DNA of 8,731 bases from Minisyncoccota bacterium (GCA_021734725.1 JAIPIM010000170.1:1-8731), one strand, 5' to 3'; shown: positions 1 through 7,916, counted from the stretch's first letter. Notes: generated by a model not told the origin, from the letters alone. Translations and numbers: made by a program.

Positions 1-776
1 ATATTGTTTTGGTCTTGAGCGGCACTGGAGTGGACCGTCGCCGTCGCCTTTACAAGGCCTGCCGGGATGCCGGTGAAGTAGTGGTGTGCGAGAAACCCGA
101 TATCCGTGATCGCGACTGGCAGGATAAGGTGCGGGCTCTTATTGAGAAACGTGCCGGCGAGGCGGGAGTGACCCTCCCTCGTGACGCGGTAGACTATCTA
201 GTGGAAGCGTTTGGTACGGACACGGCTCTGATCCATTGCGAATTGGAAAAACTGGCGACGTACGCGGGAGGGACGGGCCAAGCCGTCACGCTCGAGGAAG
301 TGCAACTTCTCTGTCATGGCGAAGGCGAAGCAATCTCTTGGTCTTTGCGGGATGCTGTCGGCGAGCGGGATATTGCAAGGGTTCTTGATATTGTCGACAC
401 CTTGCTCCGCGGCGAACGCGATACGGAAGGGGCGATAATCGGGTTGGTGCTGCAGGTCGCGAACCACGTTCGAAACCTGCTTCAGGCCAGAGTGATGATG
501 CAGGAGTTAAAGTGTCGTGACGAACGCCAGTTTCAAGCGATTCTGGATACGTTCGACAAAGGGCAGCAGGCGAGCTATCGCGAACGCGGCCTTGAGGTGG
601 CAACGTATCACCCATACCGAGCTCGGATGATCGCGAAGCAGGCTCTCAATTACAGCGGGAGCGAACTGGTTGCTGCCGTCCCACTCTTTCGCGATGCGTA
701 TTACGAGTGTGTCTCCAGCAGTATCGCCAATCGAATTGTGTTGGAACGCACATTGATGGCGCTGTGCGCGAAATGA
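1..776 (+). CDS. holA: DNA polymerase III delta subunit (clamp loader), 5'-truncated by the window
   Basis: This is the delta subunit of the DNA polymerase III clamp loader. It opens the beta sliding clamp so that it can be loaded onto primed DNA. The reading frame is open to the left edge, where codons from base 3 read I-V-L-V-L-S-G, so about 257 residues are visible. The family usually has about 330-350, so roughly the first 80 residues, including the start of the AAA+-like fold, lie upstream. Recognisable parts are the end of the nucleotide-binding-like domain (DRRRRLYKACRDAG), the lid region (WQDKVRALIEKRAGEAGVTL, then the ALIHCELEKLATYAG helix), and the C-terminal collar helices (WSLRDAVGERDIARVLDIVD, then LVLQVANHVRNLL). 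The TGA stop lies 53 nt before the chosen argH start. The assignment rests on domain order and helix patterns, which are weakly conserved but characteristic of HolA. Confidence 0.88.
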   Translation, partial: IVLVLSGTGVDRRRRLYKACRDAGEVVVCEKPDIRDRDWQDKVRALIEKRAGEAGVTLPRDAVDYLVEAFGTDTALIHCELEKLATYAGGTGQAVTLEEVQLLCHGEGEAISWSLRDAVGERDIARVLDIVDTLLRGERDTEGAIIGLVLQVANHVRNLLQARVMMQELKCRDERQFQAILDTFDKGQQASYRERGLEVATYHPYRARMIAKQALNYSGSELVAAVPLFRDAYYECVSSSIANRIVLERTLMALCAK

Positions 777-829
777 CGTCAGCGGATACTGCTTGTGCGC
801 ACCACACAGCACAAAGGATGGATGGTAAG

Positions 830-2227
830 ATGGCACTTTGGAACGGACGATTTTCCCGGGATACAGACGCCTTAGTGGCGGCCTATACTGCCTCGGTTGA
901 CTATGATAAACGCCTCTACCCGTATGATATTGCGTGCAGTATTGCGCACGCTGAAATGCTGGGGGAAGCCGGGATTATTGAATCCGCGGACGCCTGCATG
1001 ATCGTTGATGAACTCCAGGCAATACGGCAGGAGATTGATGAATGGACATTTGAGTGGCGGCAGGATCTTGAAGATGTACACATGAATATAGAGGCCACTC
1101 TCATCGAGCGTCTGGGTGACGCGGGGGCCAGGTTGCACACGGGGCGCAGCCGGAACGACCAGATAGCAACCGACGAACGGCTGTACCTGCGTGACCAGGT
1201 CGAATTAATTCAGAAATTGCTGCGGCAAACGCAAAAAGCTCTGGTAAATCTGGGAGTGGCTCATTCGACCGCCATTCTGCCCGGATTAACACATTTTCAG
1301 CATGCCCAGCCTGTATTGTTTGCGCATCACTTGCTTGCATATGTCGAGATGTTCGAGCGGGATGTCAGTCGCTTGGAAGATTGTCGGCGGCGGTTCAACG
1401 TTCTGCCGCTGGGGGCCGGCGCGCTGGCGGGCAGCACGTTGCCTTTGAATCGAGAGCTTGTGGCCAGGAAACTGGGGTTTGACGGAGTCACTGCCAACAG
1501 CATGGACGCTGTGGCGGACCGTGATTATCTGGTTGAATTTCTGGCGGCGCTCGCCCTTGTCGCTATGCACTGTTCGCGATTGGCGGAAGACACCGTTGTA
1601 TGGATGTCTCAGGAATTCGGATTCATTGAACTTGATGACGCATTCTGCACCGGGTCGAGTTTGATGCCCCAAAAGAAGAACCCGGATATCGCGGAACTGA
1701 CCCGAGGCAAAACAGGCCGTGTATACGGGGCGCTGATGGGCATGCTTACGATCTTGAAAGGCCTGCCGTTGACATACAACCGCGATCTTCAGGAGGATAA
1801 AGAGGGCCTTTTTGATGCCATCGATACGGTGGCAGGAACGTTGGCTGTTCTAGCTCCCATGTTTGCGACTGCGTGGATACATTCGGATGCCATGGAGGAA
1901 GCCGCGAGTGACCCTGCTCTGATGGCTACGGATCTTGCGGAATGGCTCGTGCGTGGAGGCGTGCCATTCCGCGAAGCACACCATCAGGTGGGGCGGTTCG
2001 TGGCGTGGTGTCGTGAGCGAGATATGGCGCTGAACGACGCCACGCTGGGGCAGATGCGCGAAACGATTCCCGCGGCTCAACCCGAATGCCTGGATCTTTT
2101 TTCACCCCGAAAGAGCGTAGCCGCCCGTGAGTTGTATGGAGGAACCGGGCCTGATCGAGTGGATCAACAGTTAACCACTTGGCAAGAGAAACTCAAGCAT
2201 GTTGAAAGTCGTTCTTCTAGCACCTGA
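830..2227 (+). CDS. argH: argininosuccinate lyase
   Basis: ArgH splits argininosuccinate into arginine and fumarate, the last step of arginine synthesis, as a cytosolic homotetramer of the fumarase/aspartase superfamily. With the start at 830 the protein has 465 residues, typical of the family, and begins MALWNGRF like known ArgH proteins (usually MxLWGGRF). Visible motifs are HTGRSRNDQ at residues 103-111, the THFQHAQP segment with the general acid/base histidine at about 158, and the superfamily signature GSSLMPQKKNP from residue 275, carrying the mobile-loop serine. An AAAGG/AAGGA stretch at 813-818 lies about 11 nt before ATG 830. An in-frame ATG at 818 would sit directly on that stretch, and frame-open starts further upstream would overlap holA, so 830 is preferred. 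The last 29 nt overlap trmL. All key residues are present and I see no sign of damage. Confidence 0.97.
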   Translation: MALWNGRFSRDTDALVAAYTASVDYDKRLYPYDIACSIAHAEMLGEAGIIESADACMIVDELQAIRQEIDEWTFEWRQDLEDVHMNIEATLIERLGDAGARLHTGRSRNDQIATDERLYLRDQVELIQKLLRQTQKALVNLGVAHSTAILPGLTHFQHAQPVLFAHHLLAYVEMFERDVSRLEDCRRRFNVLPLGAGALAGSTLPLNRELVARKLGFDGVTANSMDAVADRDYLVEFLAALALVAMHCSRLAEDTVVWMSQEFGFIELDDAFCTGSSLMPQKKNPDIAELTRGKTGRVYGALMGMLTILKGLPLTYNRDLQEDKEGLFDAIDTVAGTLAVLAPMFATAWIHSDAMEEAASDPALMATDLAEWLVRGGVPFREAHHQVGRFVAWCRERDMALNDATLGQMRETIPAAQPECLDLFSPRKSVAARELYGGTGPDRVDQQLTTWQEKLKHVESRSSST

Positions 2228-2669
2228 AATTCCTCAAAACACGGGAAATATCGGGCGTTTATGTGTCAACACGGAATCCGAATTGCACTTGATTGAGCCG
2301 TTGGGGTTTTCGTTGGATGAGACCAGTGTGCGCCGTGCCGGGCTGGACTACTGGCCTCATCTCAAGCTGGCGGTCCACAAACACTGGGCGGCGTTTTTGG
2401 AGGACCAGAAGCCCACACGTCTTGTATTCGCTAGTACAAAAGGACGGAAATCCGTTTTCGAGACCCACTTTTGTGCGAGTGATTGCCTGATTTTCGGGAA
2501 TGAAACCAGTGGTTTCCCCGAAGAGTTTTACAGGCGTTATTCTGACGACCTGTACCAGATTCCGATGCCGGGTGAGCATGCACGCAGCCTGAACCTTGCC
2601 AATTCGGTGGCGGTTGTCCTCTATGAAGCCTTACGTCAAACTCTGGGGTGGGGAACCCCTCGCGGTTAA
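2199..2669 (+). CDS. trmL: tRNA (cytidine(34)-2'-O)-methyltransferase
   Basis: TrmL is a small SPOUT-fold, SAM-dependent enzyme that methylates the 2'-OH of the wobble base (C34 or cmnm5U34) in certain leucine tRNAs. The 156-residue protein matches the usual 150-160. The three SPOUT motifs are intact: PEIPQNTGNIGR at residues 9-20, LIFGNETSGFP at 97-107 (E. coli has FGPETRGLP), and IPMPGEHARSLNLANSVAV at 121-139. The last two form the trefoil-knot cofactor site, with Arg129 and Ser130 in the conserved RSLNL stretch. The ATG lies inside the end of argH, a 29-nt overlap, so expression is probably tied to argH in a holA-argH-trmL unit. Length and motifs separate it from the larger SpoU proteins TrmH and RlmB. 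Confidence 0.95.
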   Translation: MLKVVLLAPEIPQNTGNIGRLCVNTESELHLIEPLGFSLDETSVRRAGLDYWPHLKLAVHKHWAAFLEDQKPTRLVFASTKGRKSVFETHFCASDCLIFGNETSGFPEEFYRRYSDDLYQIPMPGEHARSLNLANSVAVVLYEALRQTLGWGTPRG

Positions 2670-2708
2670 GGGTGTCAACTTCACCAAATCAAACGATCTG
2701 GACGGATT

Positions 2709-3899
2709 ATGGCGCATACCAGCATGATTCAAACATCGATCAAGGTGCCGTTCGCGTACTCGATCCATTTCACGCGGGACGTGTTCTCTCCTGAGAATCC
2801 AACGCTGCATGACATTTTGGTTGACGGTGAGGAGGACCAAAGACATCGTTTTCTTGTGTTTGTCGACGCCGGTGTTGCTGAGGCTCACCCGCACATAGTG
2901 GACGGCATCGTCCGATATGCTCAAGACTTTCCGAGCGAATTGGAACTTGCGGAGTCTCCGTTGGTTGTGCCCGGGGGTGAAGCGGCAAAGAATTCATTTG
3001 AGACACCGCTCAGGGTAATACGTTTGGCGCGTCAGGCTCACCTTTGTCGTCACTCTCACATTGTGGCGGTCGGTGGTGGCGCAATGATAGATGCGGTGGG
3101 ATTCGCCGCGTCCATGATTCACCGCGGTGTGCGGGTGGTTCGTGTGCCCACCACCGTGCTTGCACAAAACGATTCGGGAGTGGGTGTTAAGAACAGCGTT
3201 AACCTGCGGGGCGTGAAAAATTTCCTGGGTACGTTCGCGCCGCCCGCAGCGGTTGTGAACGACAGCAGTTTTCTTCGCACGCTGAGTACTCGCGACTGGA
3301 TTGCGGGTATTGCCGAAGCCTACAAGGTTGGTAGTATCAAGGATCGTGAGTTTCTTGATTGGCTTGACACAATGGCCATTCGCCTGCGAAACCGTGAACT
3401 TGAGCCGATGACCGAATTGATCCATCGATGTGCGCACCTTCATGTTCAGCATATTGCGACCAGTGGGGACCCGTTCGAGTTTGGCAGTGCGCGGCCTCTG
3501 GACTTTGGGCATTGGGCGGCACACAAGCTCGAATCGCTGACACTCAACGAACTACGCCATGGCGAAGCGGTGGCCGTTGGAATGGCGCTGGATCTGTTGT
3601 ATGCGGCTAAGCGTGGGTTTATCGATTGTAATGAGGCGTACCACACGATTCGCTCAATGGCAAGGGTGGGGTTGCCCGTCTGGCATGAGACTCTGGACAT
3701 GCGCGACGCGGCCGGGCGTCTGCTGGTACTAAACGGTATCGAAGAGTTTCGCGAACATCTCGGGGGGAAATTGCACGTGACATTGCCCTGCCCATTGGGG
3801 TCCAAGCGTGAGGTGCAGACTCTGAATGAGCAAGATTTGACGGAGTGCGTGAAAGAATTGCGTGAATGGGCGGCGGTTTCAAACCAACACGCCAACTGA
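2709..3899 (+). CDS. EboD-type sugar phosphate cyclase (3-dehydroquinate synthase family)
   Basis: This is a 396-residue member of the NAD- and metal-dependent sugar phosphate cyclases, whose best known member AroB makes 3-dehydroquinate. The NAD-binding region shows PGGEAAKN at 88-95 and GGGAMIDAVG at 122-131, followed by PTTVLAQNDSGVG from 147. The expected zinc ligands are present: Glu203 in AEAYK, His268 in DFGHWAAH and His284 in LRHGEAV. Lys206 is also kept, so the enzyme is probably active. Several features recall the EboD branch rather than housekeeping AroB. These are the N-terminus VPFAYSIHFTRDVFSPENP, the segments NDSGVGVKNSVN and KNFLGTFAPP, and SGDPFEFGSARPLDFGHW in place of LNFGHTFGH. 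EboD belongs to the ebo cluster, linked in cyanobacteria to export of scytonemin precursors. Its substrate is not established, and no other ebo gene is visible here. ATG 2709 has a weak GGACGGA site; ATG 2724 is an alternative. Confidence 0.82.
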   Translation: MAHTSMIQTSIKVPFAYSIHFTRDVFSPENPTLHDILVDGEEDQRHRFLVFVDAGVAEAHPHIVDGIVRYAQDFPSELELAESPLVVPGGEAAKNSFETPLRVIRLARQAHLCRHSHIVAVGGGAMIDAVGFAASMIHRGVRVVRVPTTVLAQNDSGVGVKNSVNLRGVKNFLGTFAPPAAVVNDSSFLRTLSTRDWIAGIAEAYKVGSIKDREFLDWLDTMAIRLRNRELEPMTELIHRCAHLHVQHIATSGDPFEFGSARPLDFGHWAAHKLESLTLNELRHGEAVAVGMALDLLYAAKRGFIDCNEAYHTIRSMARVGLPVWHETLDMRDAAGRLLVLNGIEEFREHLGGKLHVTLPCPLGSKREVQTLNEQDLTECVKELREWAAVSNQHAN

Positions 3900-3984
3900 C
3901 AGTGATGTCGGGACCCATTACTAAAAGACGCGTCTTATGGGATTCTGAATTTGGTTTTTAATAACACCTGGGAGAAAGTTCTGT
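3900..3984. promoter_or_regulatory. intergenic region with nested palindrome upstream of the nitroreductase gene
   Basis: This 85-nt gap contains a perfect 12-bp palindrome, AAGACGCGTCTT, at 3925-3936. It is bracketed by CCCAT at 3914-3918 and ATGGG at 3937-3941, so the two inverted repeats share one axis apart from a 6-nt left-side bulge. A T-rich stretch with TAATAA follows at about 3953-3964. The inner palindrome has no loop, and the T run starts about 12 nt after the outer arm, so this is not a clean intrinsic terminator. An operator for a dimeric regulator is possible, or a weak terminator for the cyclase gene. GGGAG at 3970-3974 is the ribosome binding site for ATG 3985. Confidence 0.35.
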
Positions 3985-4740
3985 ATGCGTGAGCAACCAG
4001 AAGAAGACCAGCGTCAACGACGAAGTTTTAAGTCGGAATGGGGGGTAGCCTGTTATCTGACCATCGGGTTACTGTTGGTCTGCGTGCTTAACGGCCCGGG
4101 ACTCCCCGCGTTGGGGGATAGGGTCAAGCCGGAAGAGAAAGGAGGAAGAGCAATGCTGAAGCTTCCAAAGCCGAGCTTTAAGGCGGGAGAAATGTCAGTT
4201 GCCCAAGCTCTGGGCGAACGGCGCTCCGTACGCGAATTTGAGGGCACAGATTTGGACATGCAAACTCTGTCGCGGCTTCTGTGGGCTGCTCAAGGAATTA
4301 CGGACCGGAAGCAGAATTTTCGTGCCGCGCCCTCGGCCGGAGCCACATACCCGCTTGAAACGTATGTACTGACCGCATCCGGGGTGTTTCATTATCTCCC
4401 GGGTGAGCACGCATTGCAGCGTGTTTCTGACACCGACAGGCGCCGGGAATTGTCGAGTGCAGCGCTGGGCCAACGGTGGGTGGCGGAAGCGGCAGTGGAC
4501 ATTGTTTTTACAGCCGTTTATGAACGCACTGTCGAGCGGTACGGACAAAGGGGACGCATGTATGTTCATATGGAAGTCGGGCATGCGGCGGAAAATGTCC
4601 TTTTGCAGGCCGTGAGTCTTGGCCTTGGCTCTGTTCCAGTAGGGGCTTTTCATAACGACAAAGTGTCAGAAGTGCTGAATCTGCCGGACAACCAGACTCC
4701 CCTCTACATCATTCCAGTGGGGAAACCAGACCGAACGTGA
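3985..4740 (+). CDS. SagB/ThcOx-type nitroreductase family oxidoreductase with N-terminal export or membrane segment
   Basis: This 251-residue flavin (FMN) oxidoreductase belongs to the nitroreductase superfamily and is closest in pattern to the SagB/ThcOx group. Supporting motifs are RRSVREF at 79-85 (FMN phosphate region), LLWAAQGIT at 98-106, APSAGATYPLE at 115-125 and GLGSVPVGAF at 213-222. Residues 1-20 are polar and charged, then 21-43 are hydrophobic (YLTIGLLLVCVL), ending in PALG before Asp45. This reads as a signal peptide or signal anchor with a long n-region, putting the catalytic domain outside the cytoplasmic membrane. Cys33 does not make a good lipobox because Val precedes it. 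An in-frame ATG at 4153 (Met57), with a very strong AAAGGAGG site 8 nt upstream, would give a 195-residue form lacking the hydrophobic segment. The substrate is unknown and no peptide-cyclodehydratase genes are nearby. The TGA overlaps the hrpB GTG start. Confidence 0.85.
   Translation: MREQPEEDQRQRRSFKSEWGVACYLTIGLLLVCVLNGPGLPALGDRVKPEEKGGRAMLKLPKPSFKAGEMSVAQALGERRSVREFEGTDLDMQTLSRLLWAAQGITDRKQNFRAAPSAGATYPLETYVLTASGVFHYLPGEHALQRVSDTDRRRELSSAALGQRWVAEAAVDIVFTAVYERTVERYGQRGRMYVHMEVGHAAENVLLQAVSLGLGSVPVGAFHNDKVSEVLNLPDNQTPLYIIPVGKPDRT
4138..4155 (+). promoter_or_regulatory. strong internal ribosome binding site and in-frame ATG in the nitroreductase gene
   Basis: AAAGGAGG at 4138-4145 lies 7 nt before ATG 4153-4155, which is in frame with the gene starting at 3985. 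It is a near-perfect Shine-Dalgarno sequence, clearly stronger than the GGGAG before the long start. Its location just after the hydrophobic segment, and just before the LKLPKPSF residues that lead into the nitroreductase domain, makes a second start plausible. The purine-rich codons for EEKGGRA could also produce this by chance. Confidence 0.45.
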
Positions 4741-7265
4741 TTCTTCCACCAGGTATCCAACATCTGCCTGTTTTCTCCGTCGTCCGTGACGTGCGCAGTG
4801 CGTTGCGCCAGACTACCAATTTGGTGCTGGAGGCCCCCCCCGGCGCTGGGAAAACCACGGGCGTGCCGCTGGCGCTTCTCGACGAACAATGGCTCGATGG
4901 CAAGCGCCTTGTTATGCTGGAGCCGCGCCGACTGGCCACGCGTGCGGCTGCATACCGGCTGGCGGACTTACGGGGTGAGGCTGTTGGGCAAACGGTAGGC
5001 TACCGGATGCGCATGGATCAGTGCATCAGTTCCGCGACCCGGATTGAGGTGGTGACTGAGGGGATCCTCACGTGTATGCTGCACGACGATCCCGGCCTGG
5101 AATCGGTTGGTGTCATCATTTTTGACGAGTACCATGAGCGGAGTCTCAACGCGGACTTGGGACTGGCTCTTTCGCTTGATCTTCAGGCAATGCTGCGCCC
5201 CGATCTTCGACTGGTTGTGATGTCTGCGACGTTGGCCGCGGAAGATGTCCAGAGTCTTTTGGGAGAGGTGCCTGTGATTCATGTCGAGGGACAGGTCTTT
5301 CCCGTCAAGACACGCTATGCGCAGAGACCGATTGACGCCGGAAACATGGAGGCGGCCATAGCGCGCACTGTGAGGCAGGCACTGCATGAAGAGGAGGGCA
5401 GTGTCTTGGTTTTCCTGCCCGGTGGCCGCGATATCAGGCGTGTCCATAGGCTGTTGAAGGAAGCACGCCTACCGAGTTCAGTACGCATGATTCCTTTGCA
5501 CGGCGATCTGCCACAGAAAGTCCAACAGGAAGCTATTATGCCGGCACCGCGCGGCGTGCGCAAAGTTGTGTTGGCTACCGATATCGCGGAGAGCAGTCTG
5601 ACAATTGAAGGGATCCGCGTTGTGGTGGATTCCGGCTATCGGCGTGTGCCCCGGTTTGATCCGCGCACTGGACTGACGCCTTTGGATACCGTGCGTATCA
5701 GCCGCGCGTCGGCTGACCAGCGTCGGGGGCGTGCGGGCCGTACCGAATCGGGCATTTGTCACCGTTTATGGACGGAAGCGGAGCACGCTGCACGTTCGGC
5801 CTACGGCGCTCCAGAGATCCTGAACGCGGACCTTGCGCCCCTGGTTCTGGATCTGGCTGATTGGGCTGTCGCCGATCCAGCCTCTCTTCGTTGGCTGGAC
5901 CCACCGCCGAAAGCGGCATCTGCCCAAGCGCGTGAACTGCTTGTGTCTCTTGGTGCATTACGTCGGGACGGCCGGATTACACGGCATGGAAGAGCTATCC
6001 TGAAGTTCGGCATGCACCCCCGGCTCGCACACATGGTCTTGAAAGCAGGCCCGCACGGCTGGTCGGACATTGCCTGTGAATTAGCGGCACTTCTCGGTGA
6101 GCGTGATATTCTGCATCCCGTTCAAAGCCCTGGTGACCCTGACGTGGCTTTGCGCCTCGAGGTCCTGCACAACTCAGAAGAACGCGCTGTGGCTGCCGGT
6201 ATGCGTGTCGACAGGAGTGCATGTCGCCGCGTCCGCCAGCTTGCGGACCGATGGCGCAAACATTTGGGTGGTTCACCAACTCCGCACGATTATTCAACTG
6301 TCGGCAAAGCACTTGCGTTCGCGTACCCCGATCGGATTGCAAAACGGCGCTCTGGATCATCCGGTCGCTTTGTGTTGTGTAACGGGCGGGGTGCATCACT
6401 GCCTGTGGCGAGTTCGCTTGCGAAAGCTGATTACGTGGTGGTCGCCGATGTTGACGACAGTGGTAGAGATGCACGCATCTGGCTTGCAGCGGCACTTGAG
6501 GCCGAGGATTTGTTCAGTCTTTTTGCCGACCGCATTACACAGACTAGTTATGTGGAATGGGACAGTGCAAACGCGAGCGTTGCGGCACGCAGAGAATGGC
6601 GGCTTGGCAGTCTTCTTCTGCGCTCCGCTCCCCTTGAGAATCCGTCGTCAGAGGACGTTTCATCAGCAATCATTACCGGTATCCGTGAGCACGGGCTCGA
6701 ATGCCTCCCTTGGACCAGAGGCTTGTTGAATTGGCGGGCGCGCGTTTTATTTTTGCGGAATATTTTCGGCGACTCCTGGCCGGACGTTACGCCCGAGCAT
6801 TTGGAGAGGACGCTGGAAGACTGGCTTGGGCCGTTCCTGGCTGGATACAGAAAACGTGACGACCTCTCGCGCGTGGATTTGAAGCCTCGCCTTATGGCGT
6901 TGTTGGATTGGAGGCAGCAGGAGCAGTTGGAGGAGTTGGCACCGGAGCGCATCAAGGTGGCCAGCGGCTCCTGGATTCATCTGGATTACATCGAGAACGA
7001 GATACCGGTGCTGCCCGTCCGTGTGCAGGAGATGTTCGGTGCGCGCGAAGCGCCGCGTATTGCGGGAGGCAAAATGCCGGTTCTCCTGCATCTTCTGTCA
7101 CCGGCTGGGCGTCCGGTTCAAGTCACACAGGACTTGGAAAATTTCTGGAATACCACGTATGCTCGGGTGCGGAGAGATTTGAGAGGGCGGTATCCACGAC
7201 ATCATTGGCCAGAGGACCCATGGCATGCGACGCCGACACGGCACGCCAAACCACGCAACCGATGA
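4737..7265 (+). CDS. hrpB: ATP-dependent DExH-box helicase HrpB
   Basis: HrpB is a cytosolic superfamily 2 RNA helicase of the DEAH/RHA group. Its exact cellular substrate is poorly defined. The 842 residues match the usual 800-850, and the protein appears complete. Helicase motifs are in order: Walker A PPGAGKTT at about 34-41, LEPRRLATR at 61-69, DEYH at 130-133 (the Walker B variant, where HrpB proteins often have DEFH), SAT at 163-165, LATDIAESSLTIEG in motif V, and QRRGRAGR at 328-335. The C-terminal HrpB-specific domain is recognisable in LLDWRQQEQLEELAPERI, SWIHLDYI and the tail RYPRHHWPEDPW followed by a basic end. The start is GTG within GTGA, overlapping the nitroreductase stop by 4 nt, which implies translational coupling. 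No T-rich terminator follows. A tRNA gene points toward it 36 nt downstream. Confidence 0.95.
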   Translation: MILPPGIQHLPVFSVVRDVRSALRQTTNLVLEAPPGAGKTTGVPLALLDEQWLDGKRLVMLEPRRLATRAAAYRLADLRGEAVGQTVGYRMRMDQCISSATRIEVVTEGILTCMLHDDPGLESVGVIIFDEYHERSLNADLGLALSLDLQAMLRPDLRLVVMSATLAAEDVQSLLGEVPVIHVEGQVFPVKTRYAQRPIDAGNMEAAIARTVRQALHEEEGSVLVFLPGGRDIRRVHRLLKEARLPSSVRMIPLHGDLPQKVQQEAIMPAPRGVRKVVLATDIAESSLTIEGIRVVVDSGYRRVPRFDPRTGLTPLDTVRISRASADQRRGRAGRTESGICHRLWTEAEHAARSAYGAPEILNADLAPLVLDLADWAVADPASLRWLDPPPKAASAQARELLVSLGALRRDGRITRHGRAILKFGMHPRLAHMVLKAGPHGWSDIACELAALLGERDILHPVQSPGDPDVALRLEVLHNSEERAVAAGMRVDRSACRRVRQLADRWRKHLGGSPTPHDYSTVGKALAFAYPDRIAKRRSGSSGRFVLCNGRGASLPVASSLAKADYVVVADVDDSGRDARIWLAAALEAEDLFSLFADRITQTSYVEWDSANASVAARREWRLGSLLLRSAPLENPSSEDVSSAIITGIREHGLECLPWTRGLLNWRARVLFLRNIFGDSWPDVTPEHLERTLEDWLGPFLAGYRKRDDLSRVDLKPRLMALLDWRQQEQLEELAPERIKVASGSWIHLDYIENEIPVLPVRVQEMFGAREAPRIAGGKMPVLLHLLSPAGRPVQVTQDLENFWNTTYARVRRDLRGRYPRHHWPEDPWHATPTRHAKPRNR

Positions 7266-7301
7266 TGAGTGGGGCAGGGGGATGAACGGTCGGGGAAAAA
7301 A

Positions 7302-7377
<76 letters not shown>

Positions 7378-7445
7378 TCGAAAACAACTGCATTAAAATA
7401 ATGCTCCGAGGGTGGCTTGCAAGCCAGGATCTGTTCTTTTGACCG
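7378..7445 (-). promoter_or_regulatory. spacer with 14-bp palindrome and possible tRNA promoter
   Basis: Between the flavodoxin stop and the tRNA lies the perfect palindrome TGGCTTGCAAGCCA (7413-7426). On the minus strand a TTGCAA within it is followed, 16 nt later, by TATTTT. This is a weak but plausible -35/-10 pair for the tRNA, ending about 15 nt before its 5' end. The palindrome could instead form a short hairpin after the flavodoxin gene, but no T run follows it, so a terminator role is not supported. Confidence 0.3.
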
Positions 7446-7916
7446 TTATGCGCGCATTTTTTCAGTGAATTCCCGAATTAAATCTTGCAGGTCATTTCCC
7501 TTTAATTGGCGCTCATTCAGGGAAAGAGTGGCTTCCGGGACCGTCCCTAGAATCTCCTGCATATGCTGAAAGGTGCGGCTCGCACCGCTTCCCCCCATGG
7601 TGCAGAAGAAGGCAACTTTGCTGAAGGCTCCCGCATTTTGCTCAAGATACGTACGTACGGGCGCGGCCATGGTGAACGCCCATACAGGGGTCCCGATGAT
7701 TGTCAAGTCAAAATCCGCTGCTTTACGCGCATGCGGTTCAATCCGTGGGGTTTTTCTGAAAAGAGAGGCCAGGCCCGCCCCAAAATAGCCGGCGACTCCA
7801 GCGCGCGATTGGGTCTCTTTGATTTCCTCAATATCCGCTTGCAGTGACTCAGCAATGCGCGTGGCTACTTTTCGCGTATTACCTGTTCGAGAGAAATAGA
7901 CGACGAGTATTTTCAT
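7446..7916 (-). CDS. flavodoxin family protein
   Basis: This is a 156-residue single-domain flavodoxin-like protein that should bind FMN and act in the cytosol as an electron carrier or small reductase. The N-terminal strand and phosphate loop read MKILVVYFSRTGNT, with SRTGNT at residues 9-14 as the FMN phosphate-binding loop. TIIGTPVWAFTMAAPV at about 72-87 and FFCTMGGSGA at about 103-112 match the two flavin-ring loops. The start is well supported: GGGAGGG (complement of 7923-7929) lies 6 nt before the ATG at 7916-7914. Redox partners are not evident nearby. The nitroreductase at 3985 is also flavin-dependent, but it is on the other strand and separated by hrpB, so no functional link is implied. 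The family is broad, so no specific gene symbol is given. Confidence 0.9.
   Translation of the reverse strand: MKILVVYFSRTGNTRKVATRIAESLQADIEEIKETQSRAGVAGYFGAGLASLFRKTPRIEPHARKAADFDLTIIGTPVWAFTMAAPVRTYLEQNAGAFSKVAFFCTMGGSGASRTFQHMQEILGTVPEATLSLNERQLKGNDLQDLIREFTEKMRA

Noticed and set aside
707..829. N-terminal extension of argH from 707 or 818
   Set aside because: A start at 707 would overlap holA by 70 nt and add residues unlike any ArgH; 818 leaves its purine-rich site with no spacing. The conserved N-terminus begins at 830.
3925..3958. Intrinsic terminator after the EboD-type gene
   Set aside because: The palindrome has no loop and the T-rich run begins about 12 nt after the outer arm, so it lacks the usual stem-loop plus immediate T tract.
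4045..4125. Lipoprotein signal around Cys33 of the nitroreductase
   Set aside because: The residues before the cysteine are L-L-V; a lipobox needs Gly, Ala or Ser just before it. A cleavable signal peptide or anchor fits better.
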